Positions 26,573-35,787 of a DNA stretch of 49,311 nucleotides are shown here, piece after piece. The notes beneath the pieces are model-generated. The model was not told the origin of the DNA. It ran no database searches and saw only the letters and a list, made by a program, of their open reading frames with translations. The DNA comes from Kangiellaceae bacterium (lineage in GTDB: Bacteria > Pseudomonadota > Gammaproteobacteria > Enterobacterales > Kangiellaceae). Every line of letters starts with the position of its first letter. The first letter of the stretch is position 1. The stretch is taken from contig JAPHTP010000141.1 in assembly GCA_026196875.1 (NCBI GenBank), positions 1 to 49,311 on the forward strand, in the 5' to 3' direction. The translations under genes and the position numbers were made by a program.

Positions 26573-27207
26573 CTTGGATGTTCGTTTTGAGGTACAAGAT
26601 AAGCGCATCGCCTATCACCATTCAAAATATAATCTGTTAGTTCAATTTGCGGGTGGATTAGGTGTTTGAATATTTCAAGTTCTGATCGACAAAACTGCTG
26701 ACATTGTCTGGCAGCCTCGCAGATTGGGCAATGATTTTCGACAAATAGTATTTGTCCATCTTGTTCGATTATTTCAGCCATGTATCCTTCATTTGAGCGT
26801 ATTTCCGCTAGTTTACCTAGTCTGGGCATTAGTCCTTTAACCCCGTTCAGCTGTGACTGATAGCTTTGCAACATTTCTCGTTCACGGCTAATGATTAAAT
26901 TATTAAATGCACCTTCTCCTAGCTGATTTTGCATTTGGCCTAGCAAATTAACCAGTAACGCAGAATGACCGTCGGGAAATTGTGCTTGAGCTTTTCGAGT
27001 GAGATGCCATTTCTTTTTGGGACGGCCTTTTACTGAAGATTTGAACTGGTGTGAAAGTAAACCCTGTTGCTCCATTTGTTCCATATGATGGCGGGCGCCC
27101 ATGGAAGTCATTCTTAGCGCGTCAGCGACCTCTCCAGCACTAAGTTCACCTCGTGTTTTTATCAAGTGTAAAATTTTACTTTGGCTTGAATGAGACTGCG
27201 TTTTCAT
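26569..27207 (-). CDS. Winged-helix regulator with C-terminal Cys cluster (SufR/ArsR-like)
   Basis: 212 aa. N-terminal winged helix (LSAGEVADALRMTSMGARHH, then wing KGRPKKKWHLT). The C-terminal part holds Cys160, Cys163, Cys169, Cys173 and Cys201 (HCPICEAARQCQQFC ... GDRRCAY), the pattern of SufR-like regulators that bind an iron-sulfur cluster; metal or redox sensing is therefore likely but unproven. Its ATG overlaps the stop of the MFS gene by 4 nt, so the two are co-translated. It probably binds the 28-bp palindrome upstream of that operon. Confidence 0.82.
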   Translation of the reverse strand: MKTQSHSSQSKILHLIKTRGELSAGEVADALRMTSMGARHHMEQMEQQGLLSHQFKSSVKGRPKKKWHLTRKAQAQFPDGHSALLVNLLGQMQNQLGEGAFNNLIISREREMLQSYQSQLNGVKGLMPRLGKLAEIRSNEGYMAEIIEQDGQILFVENHCPICEAARQCQQFCRSELEIFKHLIHPQIELTDYILNGDRRCAYLVPQNEHPS

Positions 27208-28436
27208 GATTTAGCTTCCTCAGTCTCAAACTCACTAGCTTTTTCTGGTTGAACAAAAGTGAAAACTGAGAAAACTATCAGAAAGGCAGATAACCACATT
27301 GTGGCCTGTGCACTAATTAAAGAGACTACACTACCGGCCAATGCAATTACTACATTAGTAAAGCAAAAAACACTTACCTGTAATCCCATTACTTTACCTT
27401 GACCTAAATGGCCAAAATATTCTGAGAGCATAGCCGGGAACACCATGTTAATGACTGCGATTACGGCACCAGTCAATGCAAGACTGACATAAACGGTGTT
27501 CCCTTCGCTTAATGTCATCAAAATAATTAAACCACCGAATAGAAAGTTGCCACCTAATAGCGCTTTTCTTTCGCCGGTAACTCGTGGCACTTTTTCGGCA
27601 ATTGTTGAACTGACCAAAATCATCAAAGACGTTATCGCGACCGTTACCCAAGCGATTTGTTTGCTATTAAAACTTAAGTCTTCGACCAGCCATAAAGGAT
27701 AGAACTCGTAGTAAGCATTTATGCCTAGCGTGTAAATAAAGTAATAGATAAAAAATCTACGGATCTGCGGATCTTTGAGTAATGTGGCAGAATGATTTTT
27801 AGTGATCTCGGTTAATAGTGAAGATTCAGACTGTTTTTGGGGAGCTTCCTTGGGCAGTGTAAAAATAACCAGCAATAAAGAAGCAAACATAGCGACAGCC
27901 GCAATATAAAAGGTAGTGTCTATTCCATATGGCATCAGATAACCTCCGGCCAAGGGGCCAACCAGCCATCCACCATAAACTGTCGCATAGAGTAGAGACA
28001 ACGACCTTCCCCGGTCGATGTGCGGATGTAATTCGACCGCAATCGCTCTGGCTACCGAGATGTTTCCCTCGCAAAAACCGGTCACAAATCGAGCAGCAAT
28101 AAATCCAATAAAACTATCGCTATAGACCGCAAACCCAGTAAGCAAGTACCCAATAACACTACCAATTAAAGAGTAAATTAGAATTAGTTTGCGACCATAG
28201 CGATCGGATAGCGACCCAATAACATTGCTTCCGATGAGTAAGCCTAATGGGTATGTTGCTAAGGTAATTCCTAACAATAGCTTAGGGTTTAGTTCTAGAA
28301 AATTGATCAGATTGTCTTCAGCGCCGCTTAGGAAATAGGGGGACAATATGGGATAAGGAAGTGCAATACCAGCGGTGCCCATTAAAGATACCAACATAAT
28401 TGCTACCAGAATACTTCTTGCGCGGGCTTTTTCCAT
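27204..28436 (-). CDS. MFS transporter, drug-efflux (DHA1) type
   Basis: 410 aa with about 12 hydrophobic segments, starting MEKARARSILVAIMLVSLMG. The loop motif GSLSDRYGRKLILIYSLIG between helices 2 and 3 is the MFS signature, and FVTGFCEGNISVARAIAVE fits a drug:proton antiporter. It is first in a two-gene operon with the Cys-rich regulator. No clear ribosome binding site. Proximity to the borosin locus makes export of that product possible, but the operator arrangement suggests control by its own partner regulator. Substrate unknown. Confidence 0.9.
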   Translation of the reverse strand: MEKARARSILVAIMLVSLMGTAGIALPYPILSPYFLSGAEDNLINFLELNPKLLLGITLATYPLGLLIGSNVIGSLSDRYGRKLILIYSLIGSVIGYLLTGFAVYSDSFIGFIAARFVTGFCEGNISVARAIAVELHPHIDRGRSLSLLYATVYGGWLVGPLAGGYLMPYGIDTTFYIAAVAMFASLLLVIFTLPKEAPQKQSESSLLTEITKNHSATLLKDPQIRRFFIYYFIYTLGINAYYEFYPLWLVEDLSFNSKQIAWVTVAITSLMILVSSTIAEKVPRVTGERKALLGGNFLFGGLIILMTLSEGNTVYVSLALTGAVIAVINMVFPAMLSEYFGHLGQGKVMGLQVSVFCFTNVVIALAGSVVSLISAQATMWLSAFLIVFSVFTFVQPEKASEFETEEAKS

Positions 28437-28448
28437 GGAGACTGACCA

Positions 28449-28476
28449 AGTATATAAAGTAATTACTTTATATACT
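28449..28476. promoter_or_regulatory. Perfect 28-bp palindromic operator before the MFS gene
   Basis: Arms AGTATATAAAGTAA and its exact reverse complement, no spacer, 12 nt from the MFS start codon. Each half contains TATATAAAGT, so the site also covers likely -10 sequence. Best explanation: binding site of the dimeric winged-helix regulator encoded in the same operon, giving feedback control. Confidence 0.75.
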
Positions 28477-28650
28477 AAAGTCGGATTGGAATATGCGCTA
28501 ATAGAAATAAAATATCGCTGAGATACGCAAAACCTATGTGGGCGTTAATGGCTAGTAAGTGATTGATTTTATGAAAATAAATGAAATAGATAAAAGAATT
28601 TTGATTTCAGTCAGAATTTTATCGAATAAAACGTCGCAAATCGTGTCATT

Positions 28651-28693
28651 TTTGTGCAAAAAAACAGTACAAATTTTGAAAAACAAGTATAAT
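28651..28693 (+). promoter_or_regulatory. Putative promoter with inverted repeat for the 2-oxoacid oxidoreductase operon
   Basis: -10 TATAAT at 28688-28693, a weak -35 AGTACA at 28666-28671 with a 16-nt spacer. Overlapping the -35 is an inverted repeat TTTGTGC - 9 nt - GTACAAA (28651-28673, 6 of 7 pairs), which could be an operator. The protein that would bind is not known. Confidence 0.4.
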
Positions 28694-28823
28694 CCACGCT
28701 CAAATTTTAAATATAATCTATGCTTATTTTAGCTGTGATCCTTTCGCTGGCAATGCCTTGTAAAGTAAGCAGTTTATCCAAATTCGTAGACGATAATTCC
28801 ATAGACAGTTAGGGGATATTGGT

Positions 28824-30593
28824 GTGAAGCCAACAGACATTAAAAATCCTGAGTACTTTCACAAGGTAGTAGACTGCCAATACGCATGTCCCGCACATAC
28901 GCCGGTTCCTGAGTATATTCGCTTAATCGCCGAAGGCCGCTATGACGATGCTTATATGATTAATTGGGAATCAAATGTGTTTCCCGGCGTGCTAGGACGG
29001 GTATGTGACCGCCCTTGTGAGCCTGCCTGTCGTCGAGGCCGGGTTGAAGATGAGCCCGTCGCGATTTGTCGCTTAAAGCGGGTTGCAGCCGATAACAAAA
29101 CCGATATCAAAGATCGCTTGCCAGAAATTCAAGCTAAAAATGGCAAAAAAGTAGCTTTAGTTGGTGCTGGCCCAGCTTCATTAGCCGTTGCCCGAGGCTT
29201 GGCTCCGCTCGGTTATGATGTCGACTTATACGATGAACAAGAAGTTGGTGGTGGATTTATGCGCAGCCAGATCCCTTCTTTTCGTCTCCCGGCAGAAGTA
29301 CTTGATGAAGAAGTAAACTACATTTTGGATATGGGTATAACAACCCATTTCAAACATTATGTTGATAGTTTAAAAAGTTTATTAGAGAAAGACTATGATG
29401 CGATCTTCGTAGGTTCAGGCGCACCTAATGGGCGTGACTTACCTAAACTTGAAGGCCGCCAAGATGGAGATGAGAATATCTTCGTTGGTATTAATTGGTT
29501 GGAAAGCGTTGCTTTTGCCCACACCAAATCTATTGGTAAAAAAGTTTTAGTACTGGGTGGCGGTAATACTGCAATGGATTGTTGCCGTACTGCCAGACGT
29601 CTCGGTGGAGAAGATGTACGTATTGTTGTACGTAGCCCGCAAAAAGAAATGAAAGCGTCGCCTTGGGAAATTGAAGATGCGGTAGCAGAGGATATTCCAA
29701 TTTATGAAAACCATGTACCTCACTCTTTTGTAATCGAAAACGGCAAATTAGTCGGTATGAAATTTGAGAAGGTGCGCGCTGAGTATGATGAAAATGGTAA
29801 GCGTTCGCTTATTCCTACCGGCGAAGATTTAGTGCTAATGGAATGTGATGATGTATTAATTGCTATCGGTCAGGATAATGCATTTCCGTGGATTGAAAGA
29901 GACATTGGCTTAGACTTTGGTAAATGGGATATGCCAGTAGTTGATGAAGTAACTTTCCAGTCAACTAATGAAAGAGTTTACTTTGGTGGAGATGCGGCAT
30001 TCGGCCCTTCAAATGTGATTACTGCGGTAGCTCATGGTCATCAAGCCGCAATTTCTATTCACAAATTCTGCCAGGGTGAGGACATCACCGACCGTCCTGC
30101 GCCTGACGTAAATTTATTATCGCAAAAAATGGGTTTCCACGAGTGGACCTATGATAACCACATCGATCACGATAAGCGCCATTTAGTACCTCATGTTGAT
30201 AAAGAATTGGCGTTGGCCAATCTTAAACTTGAAGTTGAAAAAGGTTTCGACCAGGAACTTGGTTACGAAGAAGCTATGCGCTGTTTAAATTGCGATGTGC
30301 AAACTGTTTTCACCGATAACTTGTGTATTGAATGTGACGCGTGCACTGATGTTTGTCCTACGCAATGTATCAATTTTACGGATAACGGTGAAGAAGGCGA
30401 TTTAAGAACCCGTCTTATCGCTCCTTCTAATGATCAGGAGCAAGACCTTTACGTTTCCGGTGAGTTGAAGACAACACGCGTAATGGTAAAAGACGAAAAT
30501 GTTTGTCTTCACTGTGGTCTATGTGCCGAGCGTTGTCCAACAGCCGCTTGGGATATGCAAAAATTCTCTTATTCTGTTACTAAGGCGGGTTAG
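28824..30593 (+). CDS. GltD-like flavoprotein with ferredoxin domain, subunit of 2-oxoacid oxidoreductase system
   Basis: 589 aa from a GTG (GGGGAT upstream). N-terminal Cys motifs CQYACPAHTPVPEYI and CDRPCEPACRR, as in glutamate-synthase small subunits; FAD-binding VALVGAGPASLAVARGL; NAD(P)H-binding VLVLGGGNTAMDCCRTARRLG; GGDAAFGPSNVITAVAHGH near the flavin; then two [4Fe-4S] ferredoxin motifs CIECDACTDVCPTQC and CLHCGLCAERCPTAAW. It likely passes electrons between the oxidoreductase encoded by the next two genes and NAD(P). 2 nt separate it from the alpha subunit gene. Confidence 0.9.
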   Translation: MKPTDIKNPEYFHKVVDCQYACPAHTPVPEYIRLIAEGRYDDAYMINWESNVFPGVLGRVCDRPCEPACRRGRVEDEPVAICRLKRVAADNKTDIKDRLPEIQAKNGKKVALVGAGPASLAVARGLAPLGYDVDLYDEQEVGGGFMRSQIPSFRLPAEVLDEEVNYILDMGITTHFKHYVDSLKSLLEKDYDAIFVGSGAPNGRDLPKLEGRQDGDENIFVGINWLESVAFAHTKSIGKKVLVLGGGNTAMDCCRTARRLGGEDVRIVVRSPQKEMKASPWEIEDAVAEDIPIYENHVPHSFVIENGKLVGMKFEKVRAEYDENGKRSLIPTGEDLVLMECDDVLIAIGQDNAFPWIERDIGLDFGKWDMPVVDEVTFQSTNERVYFGGDAAFGPSNVITAVAHGHQAAISIHKFCQGEDITDRPAPDVNLLSQKMGFHEWTYDNHIDHDKRHLVPHVDKELALANLKLEVEKGFDQELGYEEAMRCLNCDVQTVFTDNLCIECDACTDVCPTQCINFTDNGEEGDLRTRLIAPSNDQEQDLYVSGELKTTRVMVKDENVCLHCGLCAERCPTAAWDMQKFSYSVTKAG

Positions 30594-30595
30594 TA

Positions 30596-32470
30596 ATGCC
30601 GACTGTTAATCATCCAAGAATCGAAGCTGTTAATGACTTCGTTATTCGCTTTGCTAACGTGAATGGTACCGGTTCAGCCAGTGCCAACAATATGTTTTCT
30701 AAAGCAGTATTTAGAATGGGCGTTCCAGTAAGCCCAAAGAACATCTTTCCATCTAACATCCAAGGCTTACCGACCTGGTTTGAAGTTCGGGTAACAGAGA
30801 AAGGTTATTTAGGTAGTCGTGGTGATGTTGACTTTGTTGTTGCTATCAACGGACAAACTCTAAAGCAAGATTATGAAACCTTAATGCCGGGTGGATACTT
30901 TTTGTATGACTCGACTAAAGCGCTACCTAGAGACTTTAAGCGTGATGATATCTTTGAGATCGGTATTCCACTGACTCAGATGTGTATCGATAACTACACT
31001 AACCCGCGTCAACGCCAGTTATTTAAAAACATTATTTATGTTGGTGCACTCGCTTACCTATTTAATATGGAATTTGAAGTGCTTACTGGCATGGTAAAAG
31101 ATCAGTTCGCCAAGAAAGAAAAATTGATTGCACCGAATATTGGGGCACTTGAATTAGGTTACAACTACGCTAAAGAACATTTTACCGAAGTATGTGGTTT
31201 ACGCGTTGAGCGCCGTGATAATGTCGGCGATTCAATAATGATTGATGGTAACAGCGCGACTGGACTGGGTGCAGTATACGGTGGTGCTACTTTTGCGGGG
31301 TGGTATCCAATTACACCATCAACGTCAGTTGTTGAAGCATTTGAAAAGTACGCGAATAAATTCCGTAAGGACGAGCAAGGCAAAAACAAGTTCGCCATCT
31401 TACAAGCCGAAGATGAGTTATCGGCGATGGGAATGGCCATTGGTGGTAACTGGAACGGTGCCCGCTCTTTTACTGCGACTTCAGGCCCTGGTCTTTCATT
31501 AATGAGTGAGTTTTTAGGACTTGCCTACTTTGCTGAGATTCCTATCGTATTAATCGACGTTCAGCGCAGTGGTCCTAGTACTGGTATGCCAACCAGAACA
31601 CAACAATCTGACGTTATATCGGCTGCTTATGCTTCTCATGGTGATACTAAGCAAGTTTTATTGATCCCTTGTGATCCGGCAGAGTGCTTTGAAATGACTT
31701 CTGCTGCCTTTGATGTAGCAGATCGCTTACAAACACCAGTTATCGTTTTATCCGATCTTGATCTAGGAATGAATGACCATGTGTCGCGTCCTTTGAAATG
31801 GGACGACGACAGAAAATACGATCGCGGTAAGGTATTAACCGCCGAAGACCTTGATAATATGCAGGAGCGTTGGGGACGATATAAAGACGTCGACGGTGAT
31901 GGTATCGGTTATCGTACTTATCCTGGAACCCATCCAACCAAAGGTTCTTATTTTACTCGTGGTTCTTCACATGATGATTATGCAGCCTACACCGAAGATA
32001 GTAGTGTTTACGAAGCCAATATGGAACGCTTGGTGAAGAAGTGGGAAACAGCCAAAGACGTCGCGCCTCGCCCACAAATTAAATACCGAGACAAAGATTC
32101 CAAAGTTGCTGCAATTTTCTTTGGGACAAGTGCTCAAGCCAGTTACGAAGCGCTTGATGGATTGCAAGAAGAAGGCACCAAAATTAATACTTGTCGTATT
32201 AAATCGTTCCCTTTCCATCCGGACATAGGAAAGTTTATCGAAGAGCATGATACCATTTTTGTTATTGAGCAAAATCGTGATGCACAAATGCGTACTTTGT
32301 TAATTAACGAATTTAATACCGGTACCGAGAAGCTCCGCTCAATCCTTAATATTGATGGTATGCCGATTCGTGCACGTCGCATCAAACGTAAAATTGAAAG
32401 AATGTTAGCGGGTGAAAATGTGAGTCCGTTTACCACGGTGAACTCTTCTGCTCAGGAGGTTGAAGCATGA
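30596..32470 (+). CDS. 2-oxoacid:acceptor oxidoreductase, fused gamma-alpha subunit
   Basis: 624 aa. Residues 1-190 are a gamma-type domain (FANVNGTGSASANNMFSKAVF); residues about 200-610 are the alpha subunit, with GWYPITPSTSVVEAFEKYA, ILQAEDELSAMGMAIGG, SFTATSGPGLSLMSEFLGLA and DVQRSGPSTGMPTRTQQSD, all typical of 2-oxoglutarate or pyruvate ferredoxin oxidoreductase (KorA type). It decarboxylates a 2-oxoacid with CoA, with electrons leaving by iron-sulfur centres. The fused gamma-alpha form is common for the 2-oxoglutarate enzyme, but the substrate cannot be settled from sequence alone. Its end overlaps the next start by 4 nt (ATGA). Confidence 0.92.
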   Translation: MPTVNHPRIEAVNDFVIRFANVNGTGSASANNMFSKAVFRMGVPVSPKNIFPSNIQGLPTWFEVRVTEKGYLGSRGDVDFVVAINGQTLKQDYETLMPGGYFLYDSTKALPRDFKRDDIFEIGIPLTQMCIDNYTNPRQRQLFKNIIYVGALAYLFNMEFEVLTGMVKDQFAKKEKLIAPNIGALELGYNYAKEHFTEVCGLRVERRDNVGDSIMIDGNSATGLGAVYGGATFAGWYPITPSTSVVEAFEKYANKFRKDEQGKNKFAILQAEDELSAMGMAIGGNWNGARSFTATSGPGLSLMSEFLGLAYFAEIPIVLIDVQRSGPSTGMPTRTQQSDVISAAYASHGDTKQVLLIPCDPAECFEMTSAAFDVADRLQTPVIVLSDLDLGMNDHVSRPLKWDDDRKYDRGKVLTAEDLDNMQERWGRYKDVDGDGIGYRTYPGTHPTKGSYFTRGSSHDDYAAYTEDSSVYEANMERLVKKWETAKDVAPRPQIKYRDKDSKVAAIFFGTSAQASYEALDGLQEEGTKINTCRIKSFPFHPDIGKFIEEHDTIFVIEQNRDAQMRTLLINEFNTGTEKLRSILNIDGMPIRARRIKRKIERMLAGENVSPFTTVNSSAQEVEA

Positions 32471-33519
32471 GTTATTTAAAGTCTACATTCCGCCATCCTG
32501 AATCGCCCAAAAATGATTTGGGTTACACCCAGGCCAATTATGAAGGTGCACTTTCAACTTTGTGCGCAGGTTGTGGTCACGATTCTATCAGTAACTCAAT
32601 CATTAATGCATGCTACGAGCTGTCGTTAGAACCACACAAAATAGCTAAGATGTCAGGCATTGGGTGCTCATCAAAAACACCGGCTTACTTTTTATCAAAT
32701 TCTCATGGATTCAACTCTGTTCACGGACGTATGCCGTCGGTAACTACCGGGGCAAATATGGGAAATCGTGATCTCACTTATATCGGTGTTTCCGGTGATG
32801 GTGATACTGCATCCATTGGTATGGGACAATTTATGCACCTGGTTCGCCGTAACCTGAACATGGTTTATATTGTTATGAACAACGGTGTTTATGGTCTAAC
32901 CAAAGGTCAGGATTCAGCTACCGCTGATGTCGGCAGCTCGAGTAAAAAAGGTGTGCCAAATATGTACGAGCCAATGGACCTTTGTGAGCTGGCTATTTCA
33001 TTGGGCTCTGGTTATGTTGCGAGAAGTTTTTCTGGTGATAAAGACCAATTGGTTCCATTAATTAAAGGTGCAATCAAACATAATGGTTTTGCGTTGATTG
33101 ATGTAGTTTCACCATGTGTTACTTTCAACAATAACCCGCAATCAACCAAGAGTTACGAGTGGGTACGTGACCACAAGGAAGCAACAGGCACATTTGATTT
33201 GGTTCCGGAAGAACAAGAAATAACTGTTCAAAACCCAGATCAAATTAATGAATCAATTACTTTGCACGATGGTACCAAAATCAACTTACACCGCCAGCCT
33301 GATTCGTTAGATATTACTTGCCGCGAGTCTGTTTTGTCTGCTCTTGAAGAAGCCAAACAAAACAAACAAGTGCTAACGGGGTTGTTGCACTTAAATACTG
33401 ATTCAAATAGCACTCACGATATCCTCAATACTTGCGATACGCCATTGAATAGATTGACTGAAGAAGATCTATGCCCTGGTAGCGATGCGCTTGAAGCGTT
33501 GAATCAAAGCTTAAGATAA
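32467..33519 (+). CDS. 2-oxoacid:ferredoxin oxidoreductase beta subunit (TPP-binding)
   Basis: 350 aa. CAGCGHDSISNSI at the N-terminus, GIGCSSKTPAYF, then the thiamine diphosphate site GVSGDGDTASIGMGQFMHLVRR and NNGVYGLTKGQ, characteristic of KorB/PorB. Works with the overlapping alpha subunit. Third gene of a tight operon. The C-terminal 100 residues are less conserved in appearance. Only 29 nt separate it from dapB, which may be co-transcribed. Confidence 0.94.
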   Translation: MSYLKSTFRHPESPKNDLGYTQANYEGALSTLCAGCGHDSISNSIINACYELSLEPHKIAKMSGIGCSSKTPAYFLSNSHGFNSVHGRMPSVTTGANMGNRDLTYIGVSGDGDTASIGMGQFMHLVRRNLNMVYIVMNNGVYGLTKGQDSATADVGSSSKKGVPNMYEPMDLCELAISLGSGYVARSFSGDKDQLVPLIKGAIKHNGFALIDVVSPCVTFNNNPQSTKSYEWVRDHKEATGTFDLVPEEQEITVQNPDQINESITLHDGTKINLHRQPDSLDITCRESVLSALEEAKQNKQVLTGLLHLNTDSNSTHDILNTCDTPLNRLTEEDLCPGSDALEALNQSLR

Positions 33520-33548
33520 TTTTTCTTTCCGACTTTAGAGTCAACTTA

Positions 33549-34337
33549 ATGAAAATCAAAATTGCCGTAAATGCTGCCTCCGGAAAAATGGGGCAGCAGG
33601 TTATTAATCAAGTCACTACTCATCAACAAGCTCAATTGAATGCTGCTTTTTGTCGACCCAATCATCGACTAATTGGACGTCAAGTCGGCTATACCGATGT
33701 AAATTATTCCAGCGATGTGTCAACAGGTCTAGAGTCGAGCGATGTTGTGATCGATTTCAGTTTACCGGAAGGTACTTTCGGCTTGCTTGAGAAAGCGGTA
33801 ACTACAAAAACTCCCGTTATTATTGGAACTACCGGCTTTAATGATGAAGAAACCGCGCGCATAAAAAAAGCCGGTGAAACTGTTCCCGTTTTGTTAGCGC
33901 CGAATACAAGCATTGGTGTTAATTCTGCTCTGGCTCTATTAGCGAAAGCTGCCAAAATGTTAGGTAAGCAAGCTGACATTGAAATTATCGAGTCTCACCA
34001 TAAACATAAAGTTGATGCGCCGTCAGGCACTGCTATCCGAATGGGACAAGCTATTGCCGAAGCAATGGGTGAAAATTTTGACGATCTAAAAGTCACCGAT
34101 AGTCGCTTTGAAAAACGGACTCGCAAAAAAGGCGAAATCGGTATGTCGGTGATTCGAGCAGGAGAAATTATCGGTGAGCATAAGGTATTGTTTGCGCTTG
34201 ATAACGAAATTATTAGTATCGAACATAAAGCGCAAAATCGCCATTGTTTTGCGGAAGGCGCGGTTGCGGCAGCAGTGTGGGTGGCTGCGCAAAAACCTGG
34301 GTTTTATACCATGCAGGATTTTTTGGCGGATAGTTAG
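33549..34337 (+). CDS. dapB: 4-hydroxy-tetrahydrodipicolinate reductase
   Basis: 262 aa, normal size; NAD(P)H-dependent step of lysine and diaminopimelate synthesis. Visible: nucleotide-binding loop AASGKMG (residues 9-15), GTTG at 93-96, and the catalytic signature SHHKHKVDAPSGTA (149-162) with His150-His151 and Lys154. The first Gly of the usual GxxGxxG is Ala9 here, an uncommon but probably tolerated variant. It is followed by a strong terminator. It usually sits beside dnaJ in gammaproteobacteria, so its position here is displaced. Confidence 0.96.
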   Translation: MKIKIAVNAASGKMGQQVINQVTTHQQAQLNAAFCRPNHRLIGRQVGYTDVNYSSDVSTGLESSDVVIDFSLPEGTFGLLEKAVTTKTPVIIGTTGFNDEETARIKKAGETVPVLLAPNTSIGVNSALALLAKAAKMLGKQADIEIIESHHKHKVDAPSGTAIRMGQAIAEAMGENFDDLKVTDSRFEKRTRKKGEIGMSVIRAGEIIGEHKVLFALDNEIISIEHKAQNRHCFAEGAVAAAVWVAAQKPGFYTMQDFLADS

Positions 34338-34358
34338 ATTTTTTAGATAATCACTAAA

Positions 34359-34392
34359 ACAAAAAAGCCTCGAATGTCCGAGGCTTTTTTGT
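34359..34392. terminator. Bidirectional terminator between dapB and sucB
   Basis: ACAAAAAAGCCTCG - aatgtc - CGAGGCTTTTTTGT, a fully paired stem with an A run on the left and a T run on the right. Serves dapB on the plus strand and sucB on the minus strand. Confidence 0.95.
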
Positions 34393-34411
34393 TTGTTATA
34401 GTCGTCGACTT

Positions 34412-35602
34412 TTACAAGCCAAGTAATAACCTTTCAGGCTCTTCTAGCAAGTCTTTAATTGTTACCAGGAAGCCAACTGCTTCTTTTCCGTCAATCAAAC
34501 GATGGTCGTAAGAAAGCGCCAAATACATCATTGGTAAAATCTTAACTTCGCCGTTAACAGCCATCGGACGCTCCTGGATTTTATGCATGCCTAGAATTGC
34601 GGTTTGTGGTGGATTAACAATCGGCGTTGATAATAACGAGCCGAATACGCCACCATTAGAAACCGTAAAAGTTCCGCCGGTCATTTCATCAATTGATAAT
34701 TTACCGTCACGCGCTTTTAAACCGTAATCTCGAATACCGGATTCGATATCGGCCAAACTCATATCGTCAACATTGCGCAGCACTGGAACAACCAATCCGC
34801 GTGGAGAAGAAACCGCAACGCCTACATCTTGGTAGCTGTGGTAAATAATATCACTACCGTCGATAGACGCATTAACTTCAGGGAATCTCTTAAGCGCTTC
34901 AACTGCTGCACGGACAAAGAATGACATAAAGCCAAGACGAGTATCGTGGCGCTTTTCAAACTCGTCTTTATATTTTTTACGTAGTGCCATGACCGGAGCC
35001 ATATTGACTTCATTAAAAGTACTCAGCATAGCCATGTTTTGCTGTGCTTCGACTAAGCGGTCAGCAATCTTAGCGCGCAAGCGAGTCATCGGCTCACGGC
35101 GCTCATATCTTTCGCCGTGCTCGACTGGAGCTGGCTGTGGGGCCGCTGCAGGTTTAGCTTGCTGCGTGCGGTTTTCTAAGTAAGCTTGTACGTCTTCTTT
35201 AAGGATCCGACCATTTTTACCTGTACCAACGATTAGCGAAGGGTCAATTTCATATTCGTTGACCATTTTTCTTACCGCCGGGCTCAGTACTTGATCTGAA
35301 GCTTCCGAAGTCGACGCCGTTTCTGCCGGTGTACTCTTATTTGAAGCAACTGGCGCAGCAGATGCTCCGGCCTCAAATTGGCCAATAAGCTCGTCACTTA
35401 AAACGGTTTCGCCTTCGTCCTTAATTATTTTGCTTAAGGTACCGTCTTCAGGTGCAACGACTTCAATAACCACTTTATCGGTTTCAATATCAACAATTAA
35501 TTCATCGCGAGCAAAAGACTCGCCCGGCTTTTTGTGCCAAGTGGCAACAGTGCCATCTGCGACTGATTCGGGAAAAGTAGGGGCTTTAATTTCGTTAGCC
35601 AT
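34412..35602 (-). CDS. sucB: 2-oxoglutarate dehydrogenase E2 (dihydrolipoyl succinyltransferase)
   Basis: 396 aa. One lipoyl domain (residues 1-75) with the lipoylated Lys43 in DIETDKVV; a flexible Ser/Ala/Pro-rich linker; a peripheral-subunit-binding domain ([19 protein letters not shown]); and the catalytic domain with [13 protein letters not shown] near the C-terminus. Transfers succinyl from E1 to CoA in the TCA cycle. Downstream of sucA on the same strand, 185 nt away because of an intervening repeat. No lpd (E3) or sucCD follows. Confidence 0.97.
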   Translation of the reverse strand: MANEIKAPTFPESVADGTVATWHKKPGESFARDELIVDIETDKVVIEVVAPEDGTLSKIIKDEGETVLSDELIGQFEAGASAAPVASNKSTPAETASTSEASDQVLSPAVRKMVNEYEIDPSLIVGTGKNGRILKEDVQAYLENRTQQAKPAAAPQPAPVEHGERYERREPMTRLRAKIADRLVEAQQNMAMLSTFNEVNMAPVMALRKKYKDEFEKRHDTRLGFMSFFVRAAVEALKRFPEVNASIDGSDIIYHSYQDVGVAVSSPRGLVVPVLRNVDDMSLADIESGIRDYGLKARDGKLSIDEMTGGTFTVSNGGVFGSLLSTPIVNPPQTAILGMHKIQERPMAVNGEVKILPMMYLALSYDHRLIDGKEAVGFLVTIKDLLEEPERLLLGL

Positions 35603-35651
35603 GGTTGATCCTGTTTGTTTTCAATTTTTAAATTTGTGTAATCTTAAAATT

Positions 35652-35779
35652 CCTGTCATCCCGACCTTTCGGCTCCGCTCAGGGTAAACTGAGATGGGAA
35701 GGTTTCCTTCGACTCCTCAGTCATGATCGGGAGATTCCTACCAAAGGACACTAAAATCCGAGTTGATTGGAATGACATC
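35652..35779. repeat. Small intergenic repeat element between sucA and sucB
   Basis: The ends are TGTCATCCC (35654) and GGAATGACA (35777), imperfect inverted repeats (8 of 9). Inside are fragments of the type CTTTCGGCTCCGCTCAGGG and CCTTCGACTCCTCAGTCATG. The look is that of a MITE-like or REP-like intergenic element that inserted inside the suc operon. It has no ORF. Copies elsewhere in the genome cannot be seen from this window. Confidence 0.5.
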
Positions 35780-35787
35780 GTATTTAT

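Larger units (their letters stand above)
28437..28823. other. Divergent intergenic region between MFS gene and oxidoreductase operon
   Basis: 387 bases, no ORF. It holds the 28-bp palindrome near the MFS gene, an inverted repeat and putative promoter for the plus-strand operon (listed separately), and a leader of about 120 nt before the GTG. Confidence 0.7.
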
